A stretch of 64,000 bases of DNA from G038396625 sp038396625 (GCA_038396625.1 CP121688.1:2170001-2234000); one strand, 5' to 3'. Counted from the first letter of the stretch, positions 8,987-18,035 are shown. The notes: generated by a model not told the origin, from the sequence alone. Program-made: numbers and translations.

Positions 8987-9189
8987 ATTCTTCTCTCCCT
9001 CAGCAATTATATCTCAACATCTAAAAAAATTCGACAAAATTAATAAATTTCCTCCATATTTTGGGGCATTATAATGGATTTAAAATCAAACAAATATTGT
9101 CATATTAAATCCTTTTATAAAAATAATATAAGATAGATTTATTCTGCTGATTAGCTATAAATATAAACTTATGCATAAGCATTATTCAG

Positions 9190-9402
9190 TTACTTTCTAA
9201 ATAGTAAATTCAAGATAATACTTAGAACGATACTAACAATGATGCTGGTAACTACGGGAAAATATAAAGTGAAATTTTCTTTCTTATAATAAATATCTCC
9301 AGGCAGTTTTCCTAGCCCCAATTTACTGCTAATCATGATTATAGCCCCCATAATAGCAATTAAAATTCCAATAAAAATAAGATTTTTCCCAAAGGATTCC
9401 AC
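9190..9402 (-). CDS. DUF2905 family small membrane protein
   Basis: This 70-residue protein has two membrane helices (about 5-25 and 48-68) joined by the loop KLGLGKLPGDIYYKKENFTLYF, which is the DUF2905 signature (PGDI). Function is unknown; the family is often next to ruvB in Firmicutes, as here. The start is placed at GTG 9402, 8 bases after an AGAGAGG site that overlaps the end of the ruvB region. It is the last gene of the ruv group. Confidence 0.8.
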   Translation of the reverse strand: MESFGKNLIFIGILIAIMGAIIMISSKLGLGKLPGDIYYKKENFTLYFPVVTSIIVSIVLSIILNLLFRK

Positions 9403-9416
9403 TTCAGACACCTCTC

Positions 9417-10430
9417 TTAATCCTCAAAAGATAAACCTATATGCTTATATCCTAGCTTTGTGACAATTCTTCCTTTTGGAGTTCTCTGAATAAAACCTAA
9501 CTGTAACAAAAACGGCTCATATACATCTTCAATTGTATTCCTTTCTTCCCCTGTAGATGCTGCTAATGTGTCTAACCCTACGGGGCCACCACTAAATTTT
9601 TGTATAATTGTAAACAATATATTTCTATCAACATTATCTAAACCTAACTGGTCTATCTCTAGCAGTGCTAAAGCATTGCGAGCAACCTCAGTAGTAATTG
9701 TCCCATCTCCTTTTACTTGTGCAAAGTCTCTTACTCTTTTTAACAATCTATTAGAGATTCTAGGTGTCCCTCTTGATCTTCTTGCAATTTCTTCTGCTGC
9801 TTTGTCTTCAATCTCAATACCTAATATCATTGCAGATCTAATAACAATTTTTTTTAAATCCTCTTGATTGTACAATTCTAGTTTACAAATTACACCAAAC
9901 CGGTCTCTTAAAGGAGAAGTTAGTAGTCCTGCTCTTGTTGTAGCACCGACCAATGTAAATCTTGATAGATCTAAACGAATCGATCTAGCACTGGGACCTT
10001 TGCCAATAACAATATCTAAAGCATAATCTTCCATGGCAGGATACAGTATTTCCTCTACACTTCGATTTAATCTATGAATTTCATCAATAAATAAAACATC
10101 GTTTTCTCCTAAATTCGTTAAAATAGCAGCTAAGTCGCCGGGGCGTTCAATGGCAGGTCCAGATGTGATGCGAAGATTCACTCCTAATTCATTGGCAATA
10201 ATATTAGACAGTGTTGTTTTGCCAAGTCCTGGAGGGCCATAGAGCAATACATGATCTAAAGATTCCTTTCTCATCTTGGCTGCATGAATAAATATTTTTA
10301 GTTTTTCTTTTACCTTATGTTGTCCTATGTAATCTTTTAATACTCTAGGTCTTAAACTATTTTCGACTTCATGGTCTTCTACTCTTTGTGAAGTCGTTAC
10401 AATTCTATTCTCTTCTATATTTTGGATCAT
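9417..10430 (-). CDS. ruvB: Holliday junction branch migration helicase RuvB
   Basis: RuvB is the hexameric AAA+ motor that, with RuvA, drives branch migration of Holliday junctions. The 337-residue protein has Walker A GPPGLGKTT (about 65-73), Walker B DEIHR, sensor ATTRAG and arginine finger region SPLRDRFG, followed by the C-terminal winged-helix DNA-binding domain ending in GRIVT. An AGAGGGG site precedes the ATG. It follows ruvA by 19 bases in the order ruvC-ruvA-ruvB. Confidence 0.97.
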   Translation of the reverse strand: MIQNIEENRIVTTSQRVEDHEVENSLRPRVLKDYIGQHKVKEKLKIFIHAAKMRKESLDHVLLYGPPGLGKTTLSNIIANELGVNLRITSGPAIERPGDLAAILTNLGENDVLFIDEIHRLNRSVEEILYPAMEDYALDIVIGKGPSARSIRLDLSRFTLVGATTRAGLLTSPLRDRFGVICKLELYNQEDLKKIVIRSAMILGIEIEDKAAEEIARRSRGTPRISNRLLKRVRDFAQVKGDGTITTEVARNALALLEIDQLGLDNVDRNILFTIIQKFSGGPVGLDTLAASTGEERNTIEDVYEPFLLQLGFIQRTPKGRIVTKLGYKHIGLSFED

Positions 10431-10449
10431 TGATACCCCTCTTTCTCAT

Positions 10450-11046
10450 CTACTTTACGAGCAACTTCAGTGCTTTTTTAATCATATCTTCAACATTTAT
10501 AGAAGCCGCCTTTGCTTCAGTAACTGCTTTTAATGCCTCTGTTTTTCCATACCCTAGAGCCACTAGTGCATCCACTGCTTCATCAGCATCATCTCTTGCT
10601 AGCTGAGGTGTGGGTATAAAGGATAGTTCAAAGACAGCCATATTTGGATCCACCTTATCTTTTAATTCAAGAATAATTCTTTGCGCAGTCTTTTTTCCTA
10701 CTCCCTGCGCTTTTGTAAGTCCTTGTATATCTTCAGAAAGAATCACACCAATTAATCTACCTAAAGGAACAGAAGATAAAATTCCTAAGGCTACCTTTGC
10801 ACCAACACTTGTAACTGTCATCAATAATTGAAACATCTTTAGCTCTTCCCTCGTAGAAAACCCATAGATCGTCACATCTTCATCTCTTATTATAATTTGT
10901 GTATAGACCTTTACCTTTTCATTTTTGGCTTTGAACTCAGAAATCGATAAATATGATGTATATATCTTATAACCAATATCATGGTTATCGATTACTATAT
11001 AATCTTCCCCAATAAATTCTAAGTTTCCTTTAATATACTGAAACAC
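10450..11046 (-). CDS. ruvA: Holliday junction-binding protein RuvA
   Basis: RuvA binds four-way junctions as a tetramer and loads RuvB. The 198-residue protein has the N-terminal OB domain beginning FQYIKGNLEFI, two helix-hairpin-helix motifs (VGAKVALGILSSV and GVGKKTAQRIILELKDK), and a C-terminal three-helix RuvB-binding domain (VDALVALGYGKTEA). The start is GTG at 11046, with GGAGG 8 bases upstream; the longer frame to 11061 would start inside the ribosome site and add five residues absent from the family. It starts 16 bases after the ruvC stop. Confidence 0.96.
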   Translation of the reverse strand: MFQYIKGNLEFIGEDYIVIDNHDIGYKIYTSYLSISEFKAKNEKVKVYTQIIIRDEDVTIYGFSTREELKMFQLLMTVTSVGAKVALGILSSVPLGRLIGVILSEDIQGLTKAQGVGKKTAQRIILELKDKVDPNMAVFELSFIPTPQLARDDADEAVDALVALGYGKTEALKAVTEAKAASINVEDMIKKALKLLVK

Positions 11047-11062
11047 ACAAAATCCCTCCACA

Positions 11063-11557
11063 CTATTTTACCTTGAATAAATCTCCAAATATACCAGAGT
11101 GTGCATGGCAGATTGCCACTGCCAAAGCATCTGCAACATCATCTGGTTTTGGCACTGACTCTAAATTTAGCAAAGTTTTTGTCATGATTTGGACTTGTTG
11201 TTTATCTGCTCTACCATAACCAACTACTCCCTGTTTAACCTGCAACGGAGTATATTCATAGATATCTATATTTTTATGGGCCGCTGCTAAAACTGCTACG
11301 CCTCGAGCCTGTCCAACTACTAATGCCGTTTTTGTATTTTTATTGAAAAACAACTCTTCTATAGCGACTACATCTGGCTTATATTTGTCAAGAATCAATC
11401 CTAATTCTTGGTAAATTTTTTTAAGCCGTATAGGCATACTTTCTTTTGCTTCTGTAAAAATTGCTCCATAATCCAAGGTTTTAAAATGATTGCCTTTATA
11501 TTCAACAATGCCATACCCTAAAATAGCAATCCCTGGGTCAATACCTAATATTATCAT
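11063..11557 (-). CDS. ruvC: Crossover junction endodeoxyribonuclease RuvC
   Basis: RuvC cleaves Holliday junctions symmetrically. The 164-residue protein has the RNase H-like fold motifs ILGIDPG (Asp7), AIEELFF (Glu67) and PDDVADALAVA (C-terminal Asp pair), the four acidic metal ligands. It is the first gene of ruvC-ruvA-ruvB-DUF2905. An AAGGAGATG ribosome site precedes the ATG, and an extended -10 element lies about 60 bases upstream. Confidence 0.96.
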   Translation of the reverse strand: MIILGIDPGIAILGYGIVEYKGNHFKTLDYGAIFTEAKESMPIRLKKIYQELGLILDKYKPDVVAIEELFFNKNTKTALVVGQARGVAVLAAAHKNIDIYEYTPLQVKQGVVGYGRADKQQVQIMTKTLLNLESVPKPDDVADALAVAICHAHSGIFGDLFKVK

Positions 11558-11619
11558 ATTAGCATCTCCTTTTTATATATGCAAACAAATATTCGATTTG
11601 TAAAAGCTTTTTTCTTATC

Positions 11620-11628
11620 ATTGTATCA
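11620..11628 (-). promoter_or_regulatory. Possible extended -10 promoter for ruvC operon
   Basis: The minus strand reads TGATACAAT, an extended -10, 63 bases upstream of ruvC. The matching -35 (GACAGA at 17 bases) is weak. No LexA-like GAAC...GTTC box was seen by eye nearby. Confidence 0.4.
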
Positions 11629-11731
11629 TACTTTATGCCTTTTCTGTCTTTAAAAGATTATTAACAACCTGCTATATTAGTCATTTCATTTAATATAGGT
11701 ATTCGGCACTATGTTTTATGCTCAAAAAAAA

Positions 11732-11747
11732 GCACCTCTTAAGGTGC
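11732..11747 (-). terminator. Terminator after the BofC-like gene
   Basis: GCACCT and AGGTGC (arms 11732-11737 and 11742-11747) with a 4-base loop are followed on the minus strand by a run of eight T. It starts directly after the stop codon of the gene at 11751-12416. Confidence 0.85.
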
Positions 11748-11750
11748 ATT

Positions 11751-12416
11751 TTAACTGCTATAATCTTCTAATATTTGATTAATACCTTCTACTCCTTTTA
11801 CAACAATCCCTTCTTGAAGCTTGTTTCGATCTACATCACTTAAGGATGATATAGGTATATCTGTTTGTTTGAAAAGTATAGAATTTCCATTTTCATCTAC
11901 TTTGAAAATTGCTATATAACCATTGTAATCCTTTGCAATATAATGATTCGGGGATACTTCATTGATTGTTCTATATAGTTCTACTACATCTTTAGTGCAC
12001 TCTCTTATCGTCCAGTTTTCATAGTTTTCTTCCAAATAATCTTTAAAGGCATCAAGCGGCGTTCCTACTAAATTAATGGGTACCTGTTTTTCTTTTGTTA
12101 TTGTATCTCTCGTTTTTTCAAAGTAAGTTTTAAATATAATTCTTGTGTTGTTTGTTGTAATATTATCATTATCTATAATAGGTACTAAATCTTCTGTGAT
12201 ATCTTCTCCCTGTATTTCTTGCTTATTCTCTTCATTGTTTGTATTAGGCGATGGATCAATGTTTGCTTTTTTATTCTTATCATCACTCAAAGCACTATCA
12301 TTAGGCTTATTTGGCGTTGGAGTATTATTAAAAACGTATCCATATATAAACCCTATCAAAAGTAAGACAAAGCATCCAACAATTAATTTTTTTCCACGCC
12401 TTCTTCTCCTAAACAT
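11751..12416 (-). CDS. BofC-like C-terminal domain protein, single-pass membrane
   Basis: This 221-residue protein has a basic N-terminus (RRRRRGKK), one membrane helix (about 11-29) and a low-complexity linker rich in Asn, Asp and Lys (about 30-85). The globular end (about 90-221) has the pattern YIAKDYNGYIAIF and GIVVKGVEGINQILEDYSS typical of the BofC C-terminal domain. In Bacillus, BofC restrains the SpoIVB protease that activates sigma-K; whether this homologue does the same is inference. The ATG has a GGAGGG site. It lies between selC and ruvC with its own terminator. Confidence 0.65.
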   Translation of the reverse strand: MFRRRRRGKKLIVGCFVLLLIGFIYGYVFNNTPTPNKPNDSALSDDKNKKANIDPSPNTNNEENKQEIQGEDITEDLVPIIDNDNITTNNTRIIFKTYFEKTRDTITKEKQVPINLVGTPLDAFKDYLEENYENWTIRECTKDVVELYRTINEVSPNHYIAKDYNGYIAIFKVDENGNSILFKQTDIPISSLSDVDRNKLQEGIVVKGVEGINQILEDYSS

Positions 12417-12547
12417 AAAATCCCTCCTCTATCTAACAAGCTATTATATCCATATTTTTCAGTATTATACAGGATTTTGGATTTTTGTTATGAGATTATA
12501 ATATTAGTATCTTTAAATATATCATGATATATAGAATCTTCACATTC

Positions 12548-12573
12548 AAAAAAGAGAGTATATCACTCTCTTT
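12548..12573 (-). terminator. Terminator of selC
   Basis: A 9-base inverted repeat (AAAGAGAGT, arms 12551-12559 and 12565-12573, loop 5) followed on the minus strand by a T6 run lies 8 bases after the tRNA-Sec CCA end. It marks selC as a single-gene transcript. Confidence 0.85.
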
Positions 12574-12581
12574 ATCATCAA

Positions 12582-12678
12582 TGGCGGGAGTATGTGGGAA
12601 TCGAACCCACCTGAGACGCTCCTAACGCCTCAAACTGGTTTTGAAGACCAGAGGGCACACCAGCACCCATCTACTCCC
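12582..12678 (-). tRNA. selC: tRNA-Sec (anticodon UCA)
   Basis: The 97-base minus-strand gene folds as a selenocysteine tRNA: acceptor stem GGGAGTA/TACTCCC, discriminator G and encoded CCA, long D-region, anticodon stem CTGGT/ACCAG with loop CTTCAAA giving anticodon TCA (12642-12644), long extra arm GAGGCG/CGTCTC, and T-arm GTGGG-TTCGATT-CCCAC. The anticodon reads UGA, and size exceeds normal tRNAs as expected. It supplies Ser-tRNA to SelA. The gene has a strong promoter and a terminator and is 3.4 kb from selB. Confidence 0.95.
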
Positions 12679-12711
12679 AAGAAATTTGTTTTGTATTTTT
12701 GCGACTATTAC

Positions 12712-12739
12712 ATTATAGCATATCGACAAAATCTGTCAA
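12712..12739 (-). promoter_or_regulatory. Strong sigma-A promoter for selC
   Basis: On the minus strand perfect TTGACA (12734-12739) and perfect TATAAT (12712-12717) are separated by 16 bases. The -10 is 34 bases from the tRNA 5' end, leaving a short 5' leader for RNase P. Confidence 0.85.
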
Positions 12740-13101
12740 GAGACAAATTTAATAGTTCTTTCGATCGATTTGACGACGAAATATAAAAACTATAAAAAAT
12801 TCTTTAAACTTTACTACCTAATTCATTATAACCTAGATTTTTTTACTTATACACTTACTTTATTTTCTTATAGATAAATCACAAGAATAATGTTAAAAAA
12901 CAACAAATGTATCAGATTCTAATATTTCTAAAGACTAAAGATAAATTTAAAATAGAAAAAGCGAATATTAGAATAATAAGATTGTTATCAAAAGTAAAAA
13001 CCCTTTATTTACTCATGGTAGAATAGTTCACTGCTCGCAAAAAGAAGAATGCAAAAACCTTTAAAGTTCTTATTACATGACATAATTATAAAATATTATG
13101 T
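12740..13101. other. Non-coding gap between GerMN gene and selC promoter
   Basis: About 360 bases of AT-rich sequence. I find no frame with a ribosome site, no clear hairpin terminator and no repeat. It only separates the GerMN gene end from the selC promoter. Confidence 0.5.
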
Positions 13102-13977
13102 TTAGCTAGGCAAAACAATCTTCCATGCTTTATCTTCATATATAAGTTTCCATTTCTCAATCATTTCGTCTTCCAAAACCGAAACAGGTATAGAATCTTT
13201 TTTAAAAGTAATGATTAAAATTACACCATCACTATATTTTTGCGTTTGATATCGGTGGATACTATAGTCTTTTAAGCTTCTTGCATATATTCCCATAGTT
13301 AATTTAAATTTTACGAAATCAAATTTCTTTTTACTTAAAGTATCAATCATTTCATATGCTTTTTGGTAATGATCCTCTTTAAGATAATCAATAAATTGAT
13401 TATAAACATCAATCGGTATCGGTTCTTCTTGTTGTAACAGATTTTCATTTCTATGCAAAGGCTCTTTCAAAGAATAAACATTATTTAATATATCTGTTTT
13501 ATTTCCTTCAATTAAGATTTGTACTGCATAGATATGGTCTAATTCTGTTAATGAATTTACAATGGACCATATCATTAAAGCATTATTTCTTTCTTTGGTT
13601 ATATCATCACTCAATAAATTATTTGAAAAATTCACATAGCATATACCATCTACTGTTTTCACAGAAATAACTTCTGCTTCTGAAGGTATATATGTCTCAA
13701 GCGTTTTATTTCTAGGTCCTTTGATCAGCTCTTTTAAAACAGCTTTTTCTTCCATCTGTTCTGGTGTAATAATCACACGATCTTCTACAGTTAATCCATT
13801 GTTTTGAGGATTCCCAAAATATAATTTAAGCTGATATCTTATTTTATCGGGAATTGGTGCAATTGGTGGTTGACTCCCTCTTAGATGTTCTTCTCTACTG
13901 CTATTTATCATGCTATAGCTTAATATAGCAATAATCGCTAACATCAAGCCTAATACTACTCTATAACTATTCTTCAA
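13102..13977 (-). CDS. GerMN domain-containing protein
   Basis: The 291-residue protein has an N-terminal membrane anchor (about 4-22), followed by a GerMN domain (about 45-160). It shows LYFGNPQNNGL, a glutamate-rich turn, LKELIKGPRN and ICYVNFSNNLL, as in GerM and LpqB-type proteins acting at the cell wall. The C-terminal 110 residues (FIDYLKEDHYQKAYEMIDTL...) are a helical domain I do not recognise. The start is TTG 13977 with a GGGAGG site 7 bases upstream. It directly follows the histidine kinase (26 bases), so it is probably part of that two-component operon and may be an envelope-side partner. Confidence 0.75.
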   Translation of the reverse strand: MKNSYRVVLGLMLAIIAILSYSMINSSREEHLRGSQPPIAPIPDKIRYQLKLYFGNPQNNGLTVEDRVIITPEQMEEKAVLKELIKGPRNKTLETYIPSEAEVISVKTVDGICYVNFSNNLLSDDITKERNNALMIWSIVNSLTELDHIYAVQILIEGNKTDILNNVYSLKEPLHRNENLLQQEEPIPIDVYNQFIDYLKEDHYQKAYEMIDTLSKKKFDFVKFKLTMGIYARSLKDYSIHRYQTQKYSDGVILIITFKKDSIPVSVLEDEMIEKWKLIYEDKAWKIVLPS

Positions 13978-14003
13978 AATACCACCTCCCACTTCTGTTT
14001 ACA

Positions 14004-15428
14004 TTATCTGATCTCCAAATTGTTGGGCAACCTTATAAAAAAAACCGTTCCTCTATTCAGTTGGCTTGCTACTTCAACCTTTCCTTGATGTAATTCTACA
14101 ATTTGTTTGGATAGCGCTAAGCCCAACCCTGTACCTCCTGTACTTCTTGCCCTTGCTTTATCTACTCTGTAAAATCTATCAAAAATATAAGGTAAACTCT
14201 CTTCTGGAATACCTATACCATTATCTTCAATTTTAATAACGATCTCATTACTTTCAGTATAAAGACTTACCTGGATCTTTCCATATTCAGGCGTATATTT
14301 TATAGCATTATAAATAATATTGGTTAATGCTTGTTGCATTTTAATTTGATCAAGTTTCATTTGTATTTTTTCAGACTGAATAAATTGCAAATCAATATCT
14401 TTTTTATCTGCTAAAGGTTTAAGTGTAGTAATCAACTTTTTTATTAAGTAATTTACATAAGTAATTTGATAGTCTAATTTGAACTTTTCTTTGTCCAACT
14501 CTACCAGTCTTAATAAATTTTCTATGATCTTATTTAGCCTATCTACTTCAGTATCGATATCTCCAAGAAAATCTCTGTACGTATCTATATTTGCCTTTTC
14601 TTGATGCAAAAGGGATTCAGATAACAATTTTATTGCACTCAAAGGTGTCCTTAACTCGTGGGAAACGTTAGCCACAAATTCTTTTCTTTGCTTGTCCACT
14701 TGCGCTAATTTTGCACTCATAACATTAAAAGACTTCCCAAGATTTGCAAGTTCATCATTTCCTGCAATTTCTACTTTTTGCTCTAAACTTCCTTTAGACA
14801 TTTTTGTAATACGATCTGTTAGTTTTTCAATCGGCGTTGCAATAACATGGGCAAATATGAAACTTATAAATCCTGTAATTCCTATACATAGCAATGACAA
14901 TAAAAAGTAATTTTTCTTTATTTGCTGCACATTTTTATACACATCTGTGAGAGAGGAAGAAATAAATACAACACCATATACGCTATTGTTCACAATAATC
15001 GGCACAGCAACATACATTGTTTTTCCATAATCTTTTAATAGGTACTCTTTAGCTATACTTTTACCCTTTAAGGCTTCTTGTAGCTCTATATGCTTCAATC
15101 GACTATTTTTTAGAAACTCATAGGAATCACTCATAACCATACCTGTCTTATCTGCAATTAAAATTCTTGATTTTATTTCTTTACTATATTTCTTTATTAG
15201 ATGATCTAGTTCATCTGCCTCATACTTATAAGCCATTACTCTATCAGCAATAATATTGGCTTGTGTTAACAGATTCATTTTTTTTTCATCCACATAATTC
15301 ATACGAATTGCTTCAGTAATAAATGAGTTAATTAATAACAGGGTCACGATAATTAATAGTAAATAGGTGGAAACAAGTTTCCACCTAATACTGATAAACT
15401 TAGTGTTTGGATTTAAAATAATAACCAA
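14004..15428 (-). CDS. Two-component sensor histidine kinase
   Basis: This membrane kinase phosphorylates the response regulator just upstream. It has two membrane helices (about 17-38 and 173-195) enclosing an extracytoplasmic sensor of about 135 residues, then HAMP (about 195-245), the H-box FVANVSHELRTPLS with His257, N-box NIIYNAIKYT, G1 DNGIGIPEE, F-box FDRFYR and G2 GTGLGLAL. No PAS domain is seen. The frame overlaps the regulator by 29 bases. The start is uncertain: the TTG at 15428 abuts the GGGGAG site, while two in-frame ATT codons lie 6 and 9 bases beyond it. Envelope sensing is inferred from the GerMN neighbour. Confidence 0.92.
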   Translation of the reverse strand: MVIILNPNTKFISIRWKLVSTYLLLIIVTLLLINSFITEAIRMNYVDEKKMNLLTQANIIADRVMAYKYEADELDHLIKKYSKEIKSRILIADKTGMVMSDSYEFLKNSRLKHIELQEALKGKSIAKEYLLKDYGKTMYVAVPIIVNNSVYGVVFISSSLTDVYKNVQQIKKNYFLLSLLCIGITGFISFIFAHVIATPIEKLTDRITKMSKGSLEQKVEIAGNDELANLGKSFNVMSAKLAQVDKQRKEFVANVSHELRTPLSAIKLLSESLLHQEKANIDTYRDFLGDIDTEVDRLNKIIENLLRLVELDKEKFKLDYQITYVNYLIKKLITTLKPLADKKDIDLQFIQSEKIQMKLDQIKMQQALTNIIYNAIKYTPEYGKIQVSLYTESNEIVIKIEDNGIGIPEESLPYIFDRFYRVDKARARSTGGTGLGLALSKQIVELHQGKVEVASQLNRGTVFFIRLPNNLEIR

Positions 15429-16092
15429 CTCCCCATTTTGTTAGTATATATTCTGGTTGGCTGGACTTTCTTTCTATTTTTTCTCTTAGCCTCCTAATAT
15501 GTACATCTACTGTTCTTAAATCACCAAAATATTCGTATCCCCAAATAATTTCTAATAATTTTTCTCTACTATACACTTTACCAGGATTAGAAGCAAGTAA
15601 TAGTAATAGATCAAATTCTTTTGCCGTTAAATTGATTTCTTGCTCCTTAAGACTAACTTTTCTACCTAATGTATTAATTGTGAAATCATCAATTTTAATA
15701 ATATTTGTCGGCAAATGTGCATCGTTGGCATGAATTCTTCGTAAAATCGCCTTGATTCTAGCTTTAAGCTCTAATATATTAAATGGTTTTGTTAAATAAT
15801 CATCTGCACCATACTCCAAACCCAAAATTTTACTTGCGTCTTCCCCTTTTGCCGTTAATATAATAATAGGCACCATTGATTCTTTTCTAATTTTTTTACA
15901 TACCTCTAATCCATCTATTTTAGGCAACATTAAATCTAAAATAATTAAATCATATTTATTCTCCAAAGCTTTTGTTAGCGCTTCATTTCCATCAACAGCA
16001 GTATCAATCTTATAGGCTTCCTGCTCTAAACTATATCTTAAACCTTTCAGGAGCAAAGGTTCATCATCCACAACCAATAGGTTATAGGTCAT
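15400..16092 (-). CDS. OmpR/PhoB-family response regulator
   Basis: The 230-residue protein has a receiver domain with the acidic pair Asp9/Asp10, phospho-acceptor Asp53 in LILDLMLP, Thr79-like IILTAKG and Lys in YLTKPFN. A winged-helix DNA-binding domain follows (about 130-228) with AKEFDLLLLLASNPG and RTVDVHIRRLREKIE. It is co-transcribed with, and overlaps, the histidine kinase gene. It resembles PhoP/WalR-type regulators; targets cannot be deduced. An AGAGGTG site precedes the ATG, and selB ends 25 bases upstream, so the system could be read from the sel promoter. Confidence 0.93.
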   Translation of the reverse strand: MTYNLLVVDDEPLLLKGLRYSLEQEAYKIDTAVDGNEALTKALENKYDLIILDLMLPKIDGLEVCKKIRKESMVPIIILTAKGEDASKILGLEYGADDYLTKPFNILELKARIKAILRRIHANDAHLPTNIIKIDDFTINTLGRKVSLKEQEINLTAKEFDLLLLLASNPGKVYSREKLLEIIWGYEYFGDLRTVDVHIRRLREKIERKSSQPEYILTKWGVGYYFKSKH

Positions 16093-16117
16093 AAAATCAC
16101 CTCTTGAACTTATTGTT

Positions 16118-18022
16118 CTAATTTTTTCCCATTAACATTCTTTTATCTCCTACTCTTTTTGTAATTTTATTTTGATCAAAGTGTTCTAATAATGGTAATG
16201 CATACTTTCTTGTAGTTCCTAATAGATCTCTAAATTCTGAAAGGCTTATTTCTTTATGCTCTGCAATAAAATCTTTTAGTAATGTTACTGCTTTCTCATA
16301 ATTTTTTGTATGAATGAATAAATCTTCATCAATTTTCACAAGACAACCCATTTCTACAAGTGCATGTAAAACTTGGCGGTATTCTTTTTCATTCTTCTTA
16401 TCTTTTAGTATCTCTTCAACTGCAGGTACTTGGAATTCACTCTCTAAATAAATTTTTTCTATCTCGTTCTTAATTTTTATTTGTTCAGGTGTGTACACAA
16501 TATCAAAGTTATATAGTGCAATACAATTTCCTATCTGTTTTATTATTTTATTTTTTGCAACATAATCCACAACTTCATCAAACAGTTTTCCTTTTACTTG
16601 TGGAATAATTTTATTTCTAAATTCTTCTTTGCTCATCCCAATTTTTAAAGGATTCTTTCTGTGATAATCCATCATCACACTTTCCATATGTGATGCTAGC
16701 GTTTCTAAATAGGATTGATGAACAATGATTGTATCCAAAAACTTTATCACGTTTTTGGTATGAATCAGTTGTTCAACAATTGTATTCGTTAATTCTTGTC
16801 CTAATCCTGTTTGTGCTGCAAAAAAATCTATCGTTTCAAACTTTTCACTATATCTTTTAATTGTCTCTTCCATAATTTCTTGTGGACTACCTGTTTCTTT
16901 AATTTTTAATTTTTCCAATGTTTCGTGATGAAATCTTTTGTGTTTTACTGGATTAGGATCTAAAATAATCCCACCACCAATTGTCTCCATCGGTGAATAA
17001 AATCTTATGACAATATGATCGCCTCTTTTAGCTACAATTTCTTCTTCTAACCTTAATTGTGCATAACAACTTTCCCCTGAATGTACTTCTTCTTTATTTA
17101 ATAAAACAATTCTGCATAGAGTTTCACTTGTTCCATGGTATAATCTTAAACGACTTCTATTTTCTAAGATCCTTTTGGAGTTATCTAGTAACTTTATTTT
17201 TACATCTAACATCATTGTAGGCTGCATCGCATTGAGTGGTCCTAAAACATTCCCTCTTAAAATTTCTTCTTTTTTTATATTTGCTAGATTAATTGCAACT
17301 CTCTGTCCTGCATAAGAGGTATCTACGTTTTCTCCATGCACTTGAATGTTTCTCACTTTTGTCTGTATTCCGTTAGGATAAATTGTTACCGTATCACCTT
17401 CATGGATAATCCCTTCAATTTGTGTTCCTGTTATTACCGTCCCAAATCCTACAATAGAAAACACCCTGTCAATTGGTACTCTAAAAGGAATTCTTGTTTC
17501 TCGAGATTCTGTTTCTTCGGTCATTTCATCAATTAATTTCACTAACTCTTGTAACCCCTCTTGCTCCATAGCTGATACAGGAACAATAGCTGCTTTTTCA
17601 AGGAAGGTTCCTTTTACCCTTTCTCTGGTTTCCTCTTTTACAAGGTTGATCCACTCTTCTTCGACTAAATCCGTCTTTGTTAATACAATAATACCTTTTT
17701 TTACTTCTAAAATTGATAATATATCTAGATGCTCTTGGGTTTGAGGCATAAAGCCTTCATCTGCAGCCACGACTAACAAAACAATATCTATTCCCCCAAC
17801 ACCTGCAAGCATATTTTTAATAAACTTTTCATGTCCAGGCACATCTACAATACCTGCTGTCCTACCACTAGGTAAATCAAAATGAGCAAATCCTAATTCT
17901 ATTGTAATGCCCCTCTTTTTTTCTTCTTTCAACCTATCTGCATCAATTCCTGTTAGTGCTTTTATTAAAGTTGTCTTTCCATGATCTATGTGTCCTGCTG
18001 TACCAATGATAATATTCTTCAC
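16118..18022 (-). CDS. selB: Selenocysteine-specific elongation factor SelB
   Basis: SelB is a GTPase that carries Sec-tRNA to ribosomes stalled at UGA by binding the SECIS hairpin. The 634-residue protein starts MKNIIIGTAGHIDHGKTT (G1), then ERKRGITIELGFAHF-type switch region, DVPGHEKF (G3) and TKTD (G4). Domains II and III follow, then C-terminal winged-helix repeats (about 370-634) that bind SECIS RNA. The start is GTG 18022, with GGGGGTG 5 bases before it. It follows selA by 13 bases, forming selA-selB. Confidence 0.96.
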   Translation of the reverse strand: MKNIIIGTAGHIDHGKTTLIKALTGIDADRLKEEKKRGITIELGFAHFDLPSGRTAGIVDVPGHEKFIKNMLAGVGGIDIVLLVVAADEGFMPQTQEHLDILSILEVKKGIIVLTKTDLVEEEWINLVKEETRERVKGTFLEKAAIVPVSAMEQEGLQELVKLIDEMTEETESRETRIPFRVPIDRVFSIVGFGTVITGTQIEGIIHEGDTVTIYPNGIQTKVRNIQVHGENVDTSYAGQRVAINLANIKKEEILRGNVLGPLNAMQPTMMLDVKIKLLDNSKRILENRSRLRLYHGTSETLCRIVLLNKEEVHSGESCYAQLRLEEEIVAKRGDHIVIRFYSPMETIGGGIILDPNPVKHKRFHHETLEKLKIKETGSPQEIMEETIKRYSEKFETIDFFAAQTGLGQELTNTIVEQLIHTKNVIKFLDTIIVHQSYLETLASHMESVMMDYHRKNPLKIGMSKEEFRNKIIPQVKGKLFDEVVDYVAKNKIIKQIGNCIALYNFDIVYTPEQIKIKNEIEKIYLESEFQVPAVEEILKDKKNEKEYRQVLHALVEMGCLVKIDEDLFIHTKNYEKAVTLLKDFIAEHKEISLSEFRDLLGTTRKYALPLLEHFDQNKITKRVGDKRMLMGKN

Positions 18023-18035
18023 AATCTCACCCCCT

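Noticed and set aside
9168..9179. Perfect 12-base palindrome CTTATGCATAAG
   Set aside because: It is short, AT-rich and downstream of the ruv operon with no T-run, so it gives no usable claim as an operator or terminator.
12592..12786. A 64-codon plus-strand frame across selC
   Set aside because: It covers the tRNA gene and its promoter, and the tRNA identification is firm.
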